A stretch of DNA of 64,000 bases from Aptenodytes patagonicus (GCF_965638725.1 NC_134950.1:22038932-22102931); one strand, 5' to 3'. Counted from the first letter of the stretch, positions 37,706 through 52,286 are shown. Numbers and translations: made by a program. Notes: generated from the letters alone by a model not told the origin.

Positions 37706-40700
37706 GTTTCACTTGGTTTTACTATCCTGTTGATCTGCAGTGGTTCTTTAGTACTGATAGCTTTCTCATTTCTTCACGTTACTCAAGTTCATCCATTCTT
37801 TCTTTTGTGCTTCCTACCACCTGGGTAGATCTGTCCATGGGAAACACAAAACCATCATATCTGCTTTCTTCAAACCTTCCTGACTCTGCTGTGGTTCCTA
37901 TAAAGCACTACCATCTGATTATATTTTGGCACCTGGTGGGCTGGGATTTCCAAGTGTTTTATGTATTGTGCTTTTTTATTGTCCTTTCCTTTACCTGAAA
38001 AAAATGTAACATAGACAGTTTTCACAAAGCAATGAGCTCTGTGGAGCAAGAGTTGTTTTTCTTGTTTGTACAGTTCCTGACACAATAAAGCTACAATCAT
38101 GATAAATGCTTATTTGTGCTGTTATGAAAAAACGCAGTAGTATGTTACCAGGTTTTACAGATATCATGAGGAAAGTAAAGACGACTAAACTTTTTCCAAA
38201 TTTATGTTTACGACACTGTTTAGTGTCTGAAATATAAGGCGTTAAACTCTTTTACAGGTGTACTCATGCTAATGTGCGAGGTACAGCACCAGCATCATTC
38301 CTGCAGGACAAGAATCACAGGATTAATAGCAGATAACATGGAAGGCAAAAAAAAAAGAAAAGATCTGCTTTCCAAAGAGAGGGGAAAAAATACTAGTTTG
38401 GATCTTAATAGAGAAACAGTTGTAAATATCTGTTTTTGAATGATATAAATACGTATAGACTACTTCTAGACTTTTTAAAGTATCTGTGGGGCTTCCTGAA
38501 GTTTCCTATTTTAGAATCAATGATTTGAATCAGTGTAGTAGCTGTAGCAGAGTTTTCTTGAAGCGTATGCAGGTCTTGCATAAAAGACTGGAGAGAAAAT
38601 AAGTTTTACTGGATTGTAAGTTTCACTGGATATTTCTCTTATCATTTGTTTGCTTTGTTGAAACTAATTTGTTTGAACAAAAGAATGTAAAAGTAGCCAG
38701 GCTGCCACGCACACAATTTTTATATGGGTGCTGAGTGTACTCCTGCAAGTATGTGTGCACACATGTTCATACCAGGAGTATGCCTTGGCTATTTTAAGAT
38801 CTGATTCTTAATTAAAGAAGCTATTAATCTGAGTAAAATCAATTTCATATCTTGCAGGCAATCTGTCTTCTATTAATGTCTGTCTTTTTTGAATAGAAGC
38901 AATTCATGGTGCATTTTGAGGAATGCAGTGTGTTATGACTGGCAAGTTATAGCAAGTTCATCTCTTACTCTTCCTAAGTCTTGAGGATATTTAATAAACA
39001 GCACAGTTTAGGCAAGTCTAGAAAATTAGTGTAGCTAATAACCTTTGCTATTGTAGTGATTTGAGATTTTGAAGCTAACAAACAACAGTAGAGAAAGAGC
39101 TATGTGGATTGAATGTCTTTTTAATAGGGAGAATGGAAGCATCTACATGTTGTAGTTCCCTCGAAACTCAGTGACATCTCCACTTCTGTCTGCTCTAACT
39201 GGAGCAGATCAAATTATTCATAGTGAATAATGAAATTAATTTTGCACGTGGGTGTTTGCTTGAGATTAACAAAAAGCTTTGTTTTACAGATGTTGAAGGC
39301 ACAGGCAAGAAGTGCATTGCCTTAGGAGTTCTTCCCTCCTTTGGCTGTGCAAGGTTACTTTTATACTTTAATTAGTTCAGTGAAGCATTAATAAGGGACA
39401 GAGACTCTGTCCTGTATTATTGGAAGATGGCTGGGCAGACTGCATGACATTTTGTGTAAATTCAGTTTCAGTCTGAATAAGTGCTAGGGGTCTAAAAACT
39501 CCGGTTGCCAGACTTTGCATAAACAAGTCTGCACAAGTACTTGCAAGGTCTGTGGTTTCTGTGAACTTTTTTTGTAAATTAAAGAAAACAAGCTTTCTTG
39601 GGAACTCTGCAGTGCTTTTTAATTCTATCAGAAAGAAACCCAAACACATTGAAGAGTATAAAAGGTTGTCAAAATCAAAGTTTCACTTCTAGTAATAAGT
39701 AGCGAGAAGGGAAGAAAACACAATTTTATCTTTCAAATGAGGATATTTTTCCTAGATGCAATAAACATGCTGTGCTTTTATGATTTTTATATTTGATGTA
39801 TGTGCAAAATGTGTATGTAACTATACTGCTGCTTCACCACCCTTTCCAGTAAACGGCTTGCATTCAATTCAGTTATGTCATTACAGTGAGTGCAGCTGGG
39901 ATGCTTTGCAGTTAATTCTGATTTATTGTTGTTACCTTCATGAAGGCAGAGCTGAAGCTCAGCGAGTATATACTCTTGACTCCAGTATTCCCTGGTTTGC
40001 TCAGGCCAATGTTCCAGAAAGAATCTAGCAAATCTGGAAATTATGGTTAGATTTCTCAATCCCCTGCTTTTGCTCCAGTCAGAAGTGTGAAATTTCCTCC
40101 TTGATTTCTGCCTGAATTGTAACATCTTAGCCCTTCTATTGAATAAAGACTTAAAAGAAAAAGATTTTGTAATTTTATTTGATGAATCCAACAAGCTTTC
40201 TGGATTTTGAAACCATTCTTCTCTGGATGTATCTTAGGCTATGTTTTTTGTTTTTTTTTTTTTTTCCTTTCTAATATGACTAGTGTTTTTCTTTTTCTCT
40301 TCTGTTTTGTATTGTCGGTCACATGAGATGTAGGCTCCCTAACAAAGATGCAGCAGTGGAGCAGTGTTTTCCTTCTTTTCAAAAATCCTCGTGATTCTCC
40401 CCCACCCCCCAATATCAAGTACTCCTACACTGCTTAAGTCTTTTTTGGAAAAAAAATCAGTTGTAAGTCTGAGTCATGCTGTCATCTGGAACTAGAAGCT
40501 TGGATGTTTTGAGGGTTCCTGGTAGGGATTCATGGGGTAATAGCAGATAATATTTTCATTTCTGCAAGCTTATAATAGATTTATGGTGGCTGCAGTTATT
40601 AGTTTATGAATAATAATTTTGTTTCTTCTGTTAGCACTTTTTCAAGACGGAATGGAATTAAATCATTTGAAGAAAACAGGGTAACCAGCAGTATTATATC

Positions 40701-42496
40701 TTAAGAATATATGACCTGAAGCCCTGCTTTTACCATCTAACTTCTGACAGAGGCCTGAAATCTTCTGGTTGACTGTAAATGTTTGTTTTTTGGTAGTGTT
40801 TTTGTTTTGTTTTGTTTTAAATATAATGTACAAGCTGTATGTAGAATGTTGTCTACTGCCATTTGTTACTGTATTTACAAGGAATTAAGATGGGAAATCA
40901 ATCTAAACCTGCATGGAGTAAAAACAAAACCAGGTTTTTTACTGCAACAGCTATTTAAAGAAACTGTAGTAGATAAAATTACGAAGCATGTGAAGAGTAT
41001 GAATCAAATCTGAAATGCTCTTCCTGTTACTGCATAAGCACTGTGCAGCCCACACATCGAAATTTTCCACTAGTCTGGCACTTCTCAAATGTGAAATACT
41101 TTTAGTATCTGAAATGGAATTTCAGAAGAAAAGAATATTTCCTGCAGTTGAACGTGTACAAAGGCTCTGAACAGCCCTTTGTTAAAATAATTCAGTTTTA
41201 CTATTTTAAACATAACTGTTTGAAATAGCTAGAAACTTTGGCTTTTTCTAGGTTTCTAAGTAATACAGCAGTGGAATGTTTTCAAATAGGAGGGCAAATT
41301 GTTAGGTTTGCATTCATGACAGGATCTAATCAGTTAAGAATAGGCACCTAAGCCTTATAAAGGAGACAGTTCATTTACAGATGGGTAGGCAGTATAGTCT
41401 TTCTTGCTGCCCCCCCACTTTCTGGTCTACTCCCTTTTCCTCTGATTTCCTTATCTTTTTTTTTTTTAAAGTTACTGGAGATTTAGCTGTAATTTAGAAG
41501 ACTGTATTCACTGTTTGAACTGTTTAATTGGTTTTAGTAATCTGTTTTTTTCTACTCTGTCTAATCTGAAATGCTGCACTAGATTACCACCTGAGAACAC
41601 ACACAACTTGCAGGCAATGGTCAGTCAAGCAACTTCCTTTACACCTGGCTGGGCAGAAGTACAGGGTTTGACATGAATAGAACTACTTATGTGCTTAAAA
41701 TCAGGAATCTTGTTGAAGCTGAGCCAGTGTCTCTGCTAGATTTCCAATTTCCACTGCTTGCTGCCAAATATATTAGAGCTGTCTATAAATAGTTTGTGGA
41801 ATTTTTGAGTGAGAATAAAAAAAAGGTCAGGTTCTTTTCTGTCCCCACCTTTTCAAACTACAACTGAGAAGCTTTAACTGTTTTTTTGCTGAAACTTTCA
41901 CACAAAGTCCTTCTCTTAAGTTAGTTTAGTTATTAATTTAATATTTTGTATTTTAATGACAATAGACTCAATTAAAAATTGTCTTGTGGCATTTACAGGT
42001 GTGACCAGATGGGTTTTTTCCACCTGCAGCATTAAATAAGAGTTGCTGCAGTTACTACTCCAGCTTCTCTTTTGCAACCTAGGATAAAGGAAGCTCGGGT
42101 TATCTTGCCAATTTGGTGTGCAAAGATCTCTTTCAAAAGTGTTTCCTGTTCTCTCTCTTGTGAAAGTCTCTCCTGCCCGTACACCCAGAGAAAAGGTTTG
42201 TGCTGCATTAAACACAGCCAAGTACAGAACTGCTGGTTGCTTTGTATGTTTGGGCAATAAGGAAGAGCTGTCCCTTCCTATAGAAGGGAGAAGGAAGAGT
42301 GGAGAGTGACTGAGAAAGCCACACCTGTAGAGCAGGAATGCGAGAGCTCACACTGTAGACTGCATTGTCTTCCAAATGTTTACCTGATGTATCCCGGTGG
42401 TGCTGAGGGCTGTGTTTGGATACTCCAGCATCATCTGGCTGGCAGCATCTATGCCAAATTTGCATTACACTAGCATCTTGTTATGGTTTGTATGGA

Positions 42497-43057
42497 TGTC
42501 CTGGTTTTGGCTGGGATAGTTAATTTTCTTCCTAGTAGCTGGTACAGTGCTGTGTTTTGGATTTAGCATGAGAATAATGTGATAACACACTGATGTTTTA
42601 GTTGTTGCTAAGCAGCGTTTATACTAAGTCAGGGACTTTTCAGCTTCCCATACTCTGCCAGTGAGGAGGTGCATAAGATGCTGGGAGGAACATAGCCAGG
42701 ACAGCTGACCTGAATTGGCCAAAGGGATATTCCATACCATGTGACATCATGCTCAGTATATAAACTGGGGGGAGTTGGCCAGGGGGCAGCAATCGCTGCC
42801 TGGGGACTGACTGGGCGTCTGCTGGTGGGTGGTGAGCGGTTGCATCAATTTTTTTTTCTCTCTCTCTCTTGTTGCTTTACTTTCCATTACAATTTATTAT
42901 TATTATTCTATTATTTCAAGTATTAAACTGTTCTTATCTCAACCCACGAGTTTTCTCACTTTTACTCTTTGATTCTCTCCCTCATCCCACTGGGGGGCGG
43001 GAGGGTGAGCGAGTGGCTGAGTGGTGCTTAGTTGCCGACTGGGGTTAAACCACGACA
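42497..43057 (+). mobile_element. Solo LTR of an endogenous retrovirus, sense to LRP12
   Basis: A 561-bp solo LTR starts TGTCCTGGTTTTGGCTGGG and ends GGGTTAAACCACGACA, with the TG...CA ends of retroviral LTRs. It is flanked on both sides by ATGGA (42492-42496 and 43058-43062), a 5-bp target duplication. Inside are a TATA box (TATATAA, 42757-42763) just after a CRE-like TGACATCA, and a poly(A) signal ATTAAA (42922-42927), so U3, R and U5 are in the expected order. There is no internal retroviral sequence: the provirus was lost by LTR-LTR recombination. The ends match an LTR family I know from Neoaves, but I cannot name the exact family. A 5-bp duplication suits an ERVL-like or class I element better than ERVK (6 bp). 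Confidence 0.93.
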
Positions 43058-46000
43058 ATGGAATTTTGTAAATTTTCTTCCGTGTGTTGCAACAGCATTC
43101 ACAATTGGTGTCATATTAGTGAATAATGTATGCAGTGCTTAATGAATCCAGAAAGAGATCTTGCGTTGCTCACACTAAATGACTGTGGAGACTCTGAAGC
43201 TTATGCCTGAAGTTGAGGCGGAGCCTCTCTGGTAGCACTGGAGCTGCGGTGAGCAGAGAGTACGCTTCTGGTGTTGGGTAGCTGGGGGTGTCTCTGCACT
43301 GGCACATCCCACAGTCTGGCAGGAGCGGATTTGTGGAATAAAACAAGTTAGGCTGAAGATGTAATGTTTACGCTGTATACATTGCTGAAGGTTTTTCTTT
43401 GGACTAGCTCTAGCGTGGTCCAGAGGACTGAGTACACATTACCAGTAGGAGCGTCTTCCAGATTAGTGTCATCTAAAAGGAGTCCAGTTTGATGGTTACA
43501 AGGCCACAGCATAATGTGAACCAAAGCACATGAAATGGAGCAGATCAGGAGATTCAGAAGCATGCTCTTTATCTGAAATAAAATACTAATGTAGACAAAT
43601 CCCAAGTTAGCACCATAAAATTATCAGGAATAAAAGATATTTTATGTTTTGGCAGAGAAGTTAATAGATCTGTTATGACCTGATCATTACATATTCTTCA
43701 AATTCAAAGCATTTATTTATGTAGTAAACTTTTTTTTTAGAGTACCTGTTTTAGTAGTCAATTTTTGAAGAACAAACAGACTTTTTTTGGTGGGAGGAAT
43801 ATAATGTTACAATGCTAAAGAATGTAAAAGAAGTAGAATATTTTTCTTTGGAGATTTTTAAGTCACTGTTATCAAGATTATAGGAATAAAGGTATGTGCT
43901 GTTGTTCACTCAAGTACTGATTAACTGTGGGTTTAGGCTCTGTACAGTGAATGTAGATTTGGAAACTTCGTGGCTGTGTTTTTTATTCACCAAGAGATGA
44001 GTGAAGACCTGTTTTTCAAAAGTATCATGCAGCTACTTGTCATTTAAAGTACCTCTGTGAGGAGGAAAGGACAGTGTAAGAATGAGGGGGTGATACAAAA
44101 ATGTAATGTTGGACATCAGGTTTTAAGTATACAGTACAGACTTTCGGCAGCACCACACCCATTGTTTTATACCCAAGAAATAATTTTCTAAGCGCAAAAT
44201 GGTAGATATTGGTTGTTGTAAAAAGTAAAAATAAAAATCTAAAACCTACATAAAACAGTTCCATTGCAGAATTTATTCTTTAGTTCTTGTCTTAGTTTTC
44301 TAAATAAAAGTACATCACAGTTGGTCTAAAATAAAAATGGTACTACATAAAAGAACAGCATTGAGTATTGTAAACAAATTCTGTGGTTTATCTGTTTTTA
44401 CAGTGAAATTTTATGTGCTTATTTCCTGCTTTTGTATCATAAACACATTTAAATAAGCCACTGTTTCAGTATAGTTTCATCTGTTAGTCATTTTTATTCT
44501 TTCCTTAATTAAAGAAATTAATTATGCCATTGTAGTATTTGAGTATACAACACTTTCTCATTTCATGTGAACATTCGCTTTCACTGTTTGAAATTTTAGA
44601 TATATTTACTGTATCTTCTTTGTAGCAGATGTTTTTCTGTTACAGGGATTTGGAATAAATCTTGTCACTCTGCTGTTCAGTTTGCCTTTGGTAGAGAATT
44701 CTGACTGAGGTCTGCACAGCAGTAAGGCTTTCTCTCAATGTTTCTGCTTATTGCATGTGTAACTTTATATTAAAATAAATGGTTATTTAATCCTTCCCTT
44801 ACCTGAAGGATAATTTACATCTTGCTGCACAGCTTAATGCTGTCTTACAAATGACCACCTGAAATTCCTATGACTCCAGTACTTAACACTAAGGAAATAT
44901 TGAAAAGAACTGCACATAACTAGTTAACACCAAACTGTTGATTTAAAAATAAATAATACAAAATTTGTCAATAACTCTTGCAAAGATTCTTCAGCTAAAC
45001 TGGAGATTATTGATCAGTTAATGCCTAAAAGTCAGTACTGTCATTTCTCATGCTTTTTTAATTGCCTTTTGTCATGATGAAATATATGAACTTATGCAAA
45101 AGCATGTGTTGCCCTTTGTCAAGGCAGTAAGCAGCAGTTGGGTGTAGGACAAAAACTTCTGGTCAAAGATGCAATGCACTATAGAAAAAAGAAGAATAAA
45201 GACATGAAAATATGAGATGACTGTGGATCATGAATCTTATCTTGAGTAGTTAATCCAAGTACATACTGGTGCACAAACATGTTAATTTGATTTCATGCAT
45301 ATCTGTAATCAAAAGGATGCAGTGATTGCAAACTAAGCCATCAGAAAGCAGGAAATAATAAAATGGTGTCACCTGTAAAGGCTGTGACTTGTTTCTATAG
45401 GAATCTGAGAATGACACTGCTGCTTCGCTTTGTTACTGAATATAGAGTCGTAACAAATGTTGCCTGGCTTCAGTGGACTGTGTACTCTGAGCTCTGCCGC
45501 ACCTTAATTTGAAGCATTCCCTGTAGCAATAATACTGTTTATTTCATGAACTGTTCTGGGAGAGTAATTTTCAACTGCTCTTTTTTTTTTCTTTCTATTT
45601 GCTCCACTTTCAGTTCCTTGTCTCTTGTAATGTTGAAGTTGCATGTGTAGCTCTGTTCCTGTCTTCTGAGGAAGGCAAAGTCTGAATTTCTGTAATACAG
45701 TTTACCAGTGGTAGGAGAACATGATTTGTACAGACAGAAGAGAAAGTACAGCAGAAACCATATTCTCAGAGACTTTTCTAGGTTATAAAGGATGAAAAAA
45801 CAAGCTAGTCCCTTTCATACCTTCATGTTCATTTGAGACTGTAGGAAGTGGATTTTTTCCTCAGTTGCATAATCTTAATTTACTGTGTACTACTCCTTCT
45901 GCAGTACAGGAGAGTTTGGCAGCAGTGTTTCTATATGCCTATGGATATGTAGCTCTTTGCTGTTGTTACAGCATTAAATCCCTGCAGCTAATGCATTTAA

Positions 46001-46185
46001 TTCTAAATGCACAGTAGTTTAACAAATATAGGTGCAAAGTGTTCAGGAGACAAGGAGGTTGTAAACGATGAGCCAAAAGGCTGAGGAGGATCCTACCTAA
46101 TTTTTTTGGCTCACTAATTGCACGTGACCTACATCTAAATGATTCAGTATAGTATTTTGGGTTACATACTGAACAAATGTTTTTA

Positions 46186-46235
46186 TCGTAGAATGGTTTG
46201 AGTTGGAAGGGACCTTTGCAGATCATCTAGTTTAT
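46186..46235 (-). mobile_element. CR1 LINE 3'-end scrap, minus strand
   Basis: TAGAATGGTTTGAGTTGGAAGGGACCTTTGCAGATCATCTAG matches the reverse complement of the last 50 or so bases of avian CR1. The rest of the element is absent, a very short 5'-truncated or eroded copy. Confidence 0.8.
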
Positions 46236-48296
46236 CTGGAGGAGGGTGGTAGTACTTGTTTTTCTGTTGGTCTCCCGCATGCTCTGCTCTGAGCTGTAAC
46301 ATCTTAACCTTAGGATTAACCGTAGGTGTGATGGGTAGGCAGTTAGCCTTTGCGCTTTTATCCCACAGACTCAGCAGACCAGCGTGACTGCAGTTCAGCC
46401 TGACACACGGCGTCTTCCGGTGGAGCTTGTTTCTGCACAACTGTGCTTAGATATTTGTAGGAGGTGAAGGGGTGGGATGGTCACTGGCTGGGACTGTCAC
46501 AAAATGTGCTAGCAAAAGGGGTCATATCCAAGAAGCATGCTGCAATATTACAGAGGCATCATGGATGTTTCCAGCTCCCGTATCTCTAGATCAAGAAGGA
46601 TATTGCTATTTTTGGACTAAGGCGTCATAGGACCATTGCTAAGTGGCTTTTTAGTGGGGTGACATGTAAGTGGGGTGATAAACAAAGCACCGCTTTGTTC
46701 ATGGAATTGTATAGTAAGACTCTTATTTTGGTGGCATCATCCACGCTTGGTCAGTTAGAAGCAAAATTTGGTGAAGATTAATGCAAGGTAGCTTCAGCTG
46801 ACAAGACACAGTGCAAACAAGTTAAGCTTACTCTTTGTAAGGTACAGAGTGGACAGAAATTTTGGGAGTAGGATGAAGAAAGGAAGTTTGATCATGAAGT
46901 ACATTGTCTAAAGTAAAGCAAGTTGAACATGTACCATGATAAAGGGTGTTTGGAAACGCATGCTATACAGGAAGTGTTGTTGATCTCTTGTCCCTGATAA
47001 TTGTGGTTCAAGAAAAATATCCTGTCCAGTCTGCTTATGTACCATTCATTATGCACCACAGTACCTTTTAACTCAAGGTAGTTTAGAAAAAGCTCTCTCT
47101 TCGTAGCCGTTCAGTTAAAGCAGTTCCTCAATTTATACAGTTCTGTTTATAGGGGGGTTGTAATTTGGCTGTTAAAACTAATGGCACAGGCTTAATCTTG
47201 ATATAGAAGAATTTAGCTTCAATGGAGATATGCGTGCATGATTTTTTTTGTGGACAGTAGCTACTTGGTCTAACAGCAAAAATAATGGTAACTTAAATGT
47301 GGTGTTTGCCACTATGGATTTTTTTTTCTTTTCATTTTTCATTTCAATAGTCAAGTTAATTTCTCTGTAAAACACAATCTGGATTTAACTGAGTCCCAAG
47401 ATACATGATGTTCTTCCAAACTGAAGTTATAAAATTTGATTTTACAATCATGGTGGACAAAGTCACATGTACCAAATTTTTTCAGTGTGCTTTTACAATA
47501 TTCATCGCTTCACTGCGTTCGTATTACTGGTTTTAGTCAAATTGAGATTAAAACGGGGTTTTCATTTAAGAGTCATTATTTGCTATCTCAAATATATCAG
47601 TATTTAGGTAAACTTCTTGTTCTTTGTCTGAAACCTCTGGAATGCAGAAGCTTGTGTTTAATCTGAGTGTTTTGACTAAGAGGGACACTTAATTATTGGG
47701 GAGGGGGGGCTCTGCCTGTCCTTTTTGAAAACTGCATGAATATGAGTAAAACTTAAAGGAGAAGCTTAGTTTTATGCTCTGAAGTTATATGCAAATAATC
47801 CTTTGAGTCTGATATTCTTCCCATTTTGAGAGTGAGCTGTGCTGTGTAGGCTGTGGGGAAGGGAGGATGTAGGGGGGTAACATCCTAAAATGAAGGCTGC
47901 TGCATTGTGGTTAGCCTCCACGTTAGTCTGAGCATCACTGCTACTGTCTGGGTTTCAAATATATATAACTTGGCAGCTATTTTTTCCAAACATGTCATGT
48001 TTTTCAAGTGTGAAAGGATTGGTTTTTCCCACACTTTCCCCTTACAGTTTTCTTCTGCAGTTTGGTTGGAGTGGTTGCTGCTGCGAAGTTTTCCTTGTTG
48101 CCAGCCCCACTCCCCTGGCCTGTGTTTATTTTCCTATCTGTGGTGAAACTCAGAAGATGTTAGTGAGTCAAATACCTTCCAAGGCTATGGTTTTTATCTT
48201 CCGTGTAGTTTTGTTCTCCTCTCCAGACTCCGTATAGGACTATAGGGCTCATGGCTCTTTGACCAGGATGTTTGGAAGTGACATTGTGAGGTTGTT

Positions 48297-48321
48297 GGGT
48301 TTTTCAGGGTGGGGTGGGGGG
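48297..48321 (+). repeat. G-quadruplex-capable run in intron 1
   Basis: Four G-runs (GGG, GGG, GGGG, GGGGGG) are separated by loops of 7, 1 and 1 bases on the coding strand, so the motif would also be present in the pre-mRNA. Formation is inference from pattern only. Confidence 0.6.
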
Positions 48322-51300
48322 TGTTTAATGTAGTTTCATATAGACTGATAGGAGAGAAACGCCCCAACTGCTGGAAAACCTGAAGGCAAACCTAGTGTTG
48401 TCTTGCCTTGCTTCTGTGGTCAGTCAGCTGTGAGACACAAATCAAAAATAATTAATTCAAGTGTTCGTGGAACTACTTGTTGTCTGTTTCTGCTGCTCCT
48501 AAGACAAGACAGCATCTCAGCTTGGAAGATTTAAGTGGGATAGAAAAAACTGATGAAGGTCAAAGGGACTGGCTTTGTGCTGTGAAAATAAAATTTTATG
48601 GATGAGTCCATCAGAATCAGTGACCAACTTTGACCATAACCATACTTTGAACATTTAGGAGATTTTTAAAGTTATTCAAGACAGAAAGGCACCTCAGAAA
48701 TTGGAGATTGTTCCATACTGTAAACACACTCTAATCTCTCTAATTTAGAGATACTACCAGCAGTGGTGGCAACAAACTTGTGCACTTAAATAGAAAGCCA
48801 TTAAAAGTACTTTCCATACTTTTGTTTAACCTGTAGGTTACCAGTAGTTTAACATATCTTGTATCCTATTTACCAAAGATTCTATTTTGTTTTTTTTTTA
48901 GGAAAAACATCGTAAATGCTTGTTTTTATCTTGAGCCTTGTCCATTTAAAATTTTTCACTTAAATGCGGTTGATGACCATATCTTAAGCTGCAGGACTGA
49001 AGTTGACGTACATTTCTGTTTAATACCACTTCAAATAAGTGGTCCATTTCTCATAAGTATTTATAAAAGGATACAAAGGAGATGTGTATACAAGGTTACA
49101 CAAGTGATTTTTTTTTTTTAAGAAGTCACAAAAAAAAAGTGATGGAAGATGTCAGTTTTTGAAAAACAAACTTGGTTTCTCACAGGCAGAATGAATTTGT
49201 GCAGGAGCTTCTCAGTGTGTGTCTGCTAGCGCTTTGCTGTCACACGTACTTAACCAGCTCCTGTAACTGATGTGAGCAAACTTTGTGTCAAGTTTTGTTA
49301 GTTGGCACCTGTTTCAGTTTTAAACTTCAGGTTCAAATGGGAATGAACAGTAAATATTTCTTTAAAACATCAAGAAATATGAAAGCTTATTGGTGACCTA
49401 AGAATTTTTTTTTTATATACTCATACTCTGCTGTATTAAATGATAGGCTAACAGGAATTTCAAAGATAATTATGTTTCCATATCTTAATGGAAATTACTG
49501 ATCTGTTATCTGATATATTGATATTCTAGTGGACTCAGTTTATATGGAACCATGTGACATAATTGTTGAGATCATACAAGGATCATTGCCTAAAAATTTC
49601 ATAAAGGTGTCAGCAGTTAGTAACGCTTAAATGGCATCTGAACACACTATTTCAGTGACAGTTTCCAATGAAAAAGGAAGTAATAATCTGAGAGGTTTCT
49701 AAGGTTCATCTTTCATGTAATGAAGGATTATTGGGATGGAAATACTTTTTTAAGAAAACCGCCTTATTTTGATATTACAGTACTTGGATCTGAGTTGAGG
49801 CTTCATCATCACACATTAGTGCTTCTTCTGACTAATCACTGAAGTTAGTTTGACAATAAATGTGACGTCACTTTACGTCAAGTGATTAATTGTTAAATCA
49901 TAAAGCATGTTTAAACGGAAAATACTAAACTGTTCTGTTTTGGATATTGACTTACGTTTTCTTAATGTAAACCATTAATTCTAAGTCAATGTGTATAGGA
50001 TTTGGATGTGAGTTCCCATTTTAGTATGCTTCTCGTTATTACTGATTTACAGTTTTTGTCAGTTTTTTTGTATATATATTGCTTTTCTTTCCATCACTTC
50101 AGTGTTATGTCAGTATTTTCATGTTTTGTTACTGTATTTTTATCAGAACTGGTATCATTGAAATTCTGGGGGTTTTGTTTTCCTGATCTTTATGTATAGA
50201 CAGCTTGTCTGTAATTCAGATTCTGGGGCTGTCAATGGAGTGCCCAGATATTGACTGTCTTCAATGTAATTACTTCGGGGTTTTTCAGATTTCTAAATGT
50301 TAGTGAATTCCTTCTTTTTTTGTCATGCTGTTCATTTTCAGTGTTCAATAACAACTACAGATATAGTTATATGTGTTAATAACCCCGTTTTGAAAATACG
50401 AAAAGGTGAATAATCCCTACTGTAATTTGAAAGATGAAATACCAGTAAGCGATTTTTAGCTTAAAACAAGAGGTCTTGAAATGTGTTAATGTTTTCCTTA
50501 TGTTGATGCAAATAATAGAAAACAAGACAATCAGAAACGTACTTCTGTGGAATCAGTTACAGGTAAAATCACTTTACAGTAAAGATGGTGTTTATTTTGT
50601 AAATTTAGACCTGAGTGTTACTGATGTCAGCAAACATTCCTTAGCATGTCAGTTTATACACAAAATGGAGAAATTATTTGGAGAATAGCTTTTTAAAATG
50701 TATAGGTATTTTATTTTTGAAAATAGTTTAGTTGGAAAATACTTGCTCACTAATACAGTATTTGAAGTAGTTTTTGTTTTAAAATACTTCTCTCTTTTGA
50801 ACATTGAGGGGAATTGTTACAGTGTGGAATTATTTTTTTTTTTAATTGAGACAAAGCAACTTAGTATGTAAATATATGGAGCAAAATTAGTACATTAAAA
50901 ATGGAGGGGGGAAACGTGTCACTTGAGAGCCCAAGAATTCAGGGGTGTGTTTTGGGGGGTGGGGTGGTGGTTTTGGTTTTTTTTAAATTAGACTTGGTAT
51001 TTTTCTACAAATTCTGATCATCAGGTTTCTAACTGTATTGTGTCTTTAGGAAGTAAAAAATTATTTCTTTGTGCATTTGGTGTCAATCCTGGGAGCAATT
51101 TCTGAAACATTTGTAACCACTGCAGTAGAGGAGCATTGAGATGCTTGCTTAGGTGTAGGTTCTAGGTCAACTCTAACAGTCTTTAAGCTTGGTATAACAG
51201 GAATTTGAGTTTTCTTCATGTTTTTAAGGTTCTTGTTACCTAAACATATCACACTTACATTGTAGTGCTGGTAGAACAACTGATTTCACATGTATGAAAA

Positions 51301-52286
51301 TCTGTGAGACGTGGCAAATCTTCAATATTACAAAACTTTGAGGGATTAAGAGTTGTGGTTTTAAAATTTGTTTAGTAATGTATTTTAAATTTTAGATTCA
51401 CTGCCTGTGTTCAAAGCAGCTTATTTATGAAAGTAGCTCTCTCCTCCCAAAATGCCTGGAAGATTTTATTAAAAATTTGTTGTAAAGGTTGAAAGAAAAA
51501 ATGTTGAATAAAGGAGAGGAGAAGGAGAGCTGTTCAGTGGGGGAAGTGTGCACAAATACAACTTGATCTGTCACATCATGTAACAGGGCTACCACCTGTC
51601 AGCAAACGTATTCGCTTTAGCAGACGACTTTTACTTTGCAGGAGTACAAAGTAGTATGAGATTTGGAGAAATAACTTTTTTGTCTCTAACTCTTGATGAC
51701 CATATGGGTCTCATTGTTCATCTTTGCCAAGTATACTTAGTTTTAATGAACACTGGGGAATTACTCTTGAAGGTAGCTAGTTCCTGGCTATATCTGAAAC
51801 ATCTTTCTGGATAAAGGGTATAGGCTGCAATGCGTTATGAAATATATGGATGTTTTCCCCAGATGTCTTTATTTGCATAGCATTTACTTACAAATCTTGA
51901 TCCAGGAGGAGATGGGGAAGATGCATTGAAATAAACCTTTCTTGAAAAGAAAATAACATTTGATGCAAAATCATGCAAAATCTACCATCTAAAATGCCTG
52001 AAACTTCTCAAAACTCTCTGCTACTATCAGTGTCTCATTCCTTAACTTTCTAGTATATTTAATTGTTCCTAGTACACTAATGATGCTTGGGTTTTATTTT
52101 CATTGTATAGTAACTTTTTCTCTAGTTTTTCTCTAAGTTTTATCATAAAATGAACATAAGACCTTTAATGTTTAATATTAATTAAAATAACTTCAGTTTT
52201 GTTCTTTCTGTTCTGTAAAAGGGTATCTGAAGAATTTTTACAAATTTTATCTTGGAAATTAACTTATTCATTATGTTTAATTTTAG

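Larger units (their letters stand above)
22672..52286 (+). other. LRP12: LRP12 intron 1 (29.6 kb)
   Basis: The intron is bounded by donor GTAGGT and acceptor TTTAATTTTAG. It accounts for almost half the window. Its first 600 bp belong to the CpG island. The rest is AT-rich and holds a CR1 scrap (46186-46235), a solo LTR (42497-43057), a 46-bp tandem duplication (32276-32364), hairpins at 23887-23910 and 37679-37705, poly-C at 29951-29963 and a G-rich run at 48297-48321. No exon or RNA gene of its own is recognisable. Open frames such as 27436-27786 (minus) and 39787-40194 (minus) carry no known domain. Confidence 0.88.

Noticed and set aside
42491..43062. A 6-bp rather than 5-bp target duplication for the LTR
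   Set aside because: The sixth flanking base differs (TATGGA on the left, ATGGAA on the right), so only ATGGA is shared.
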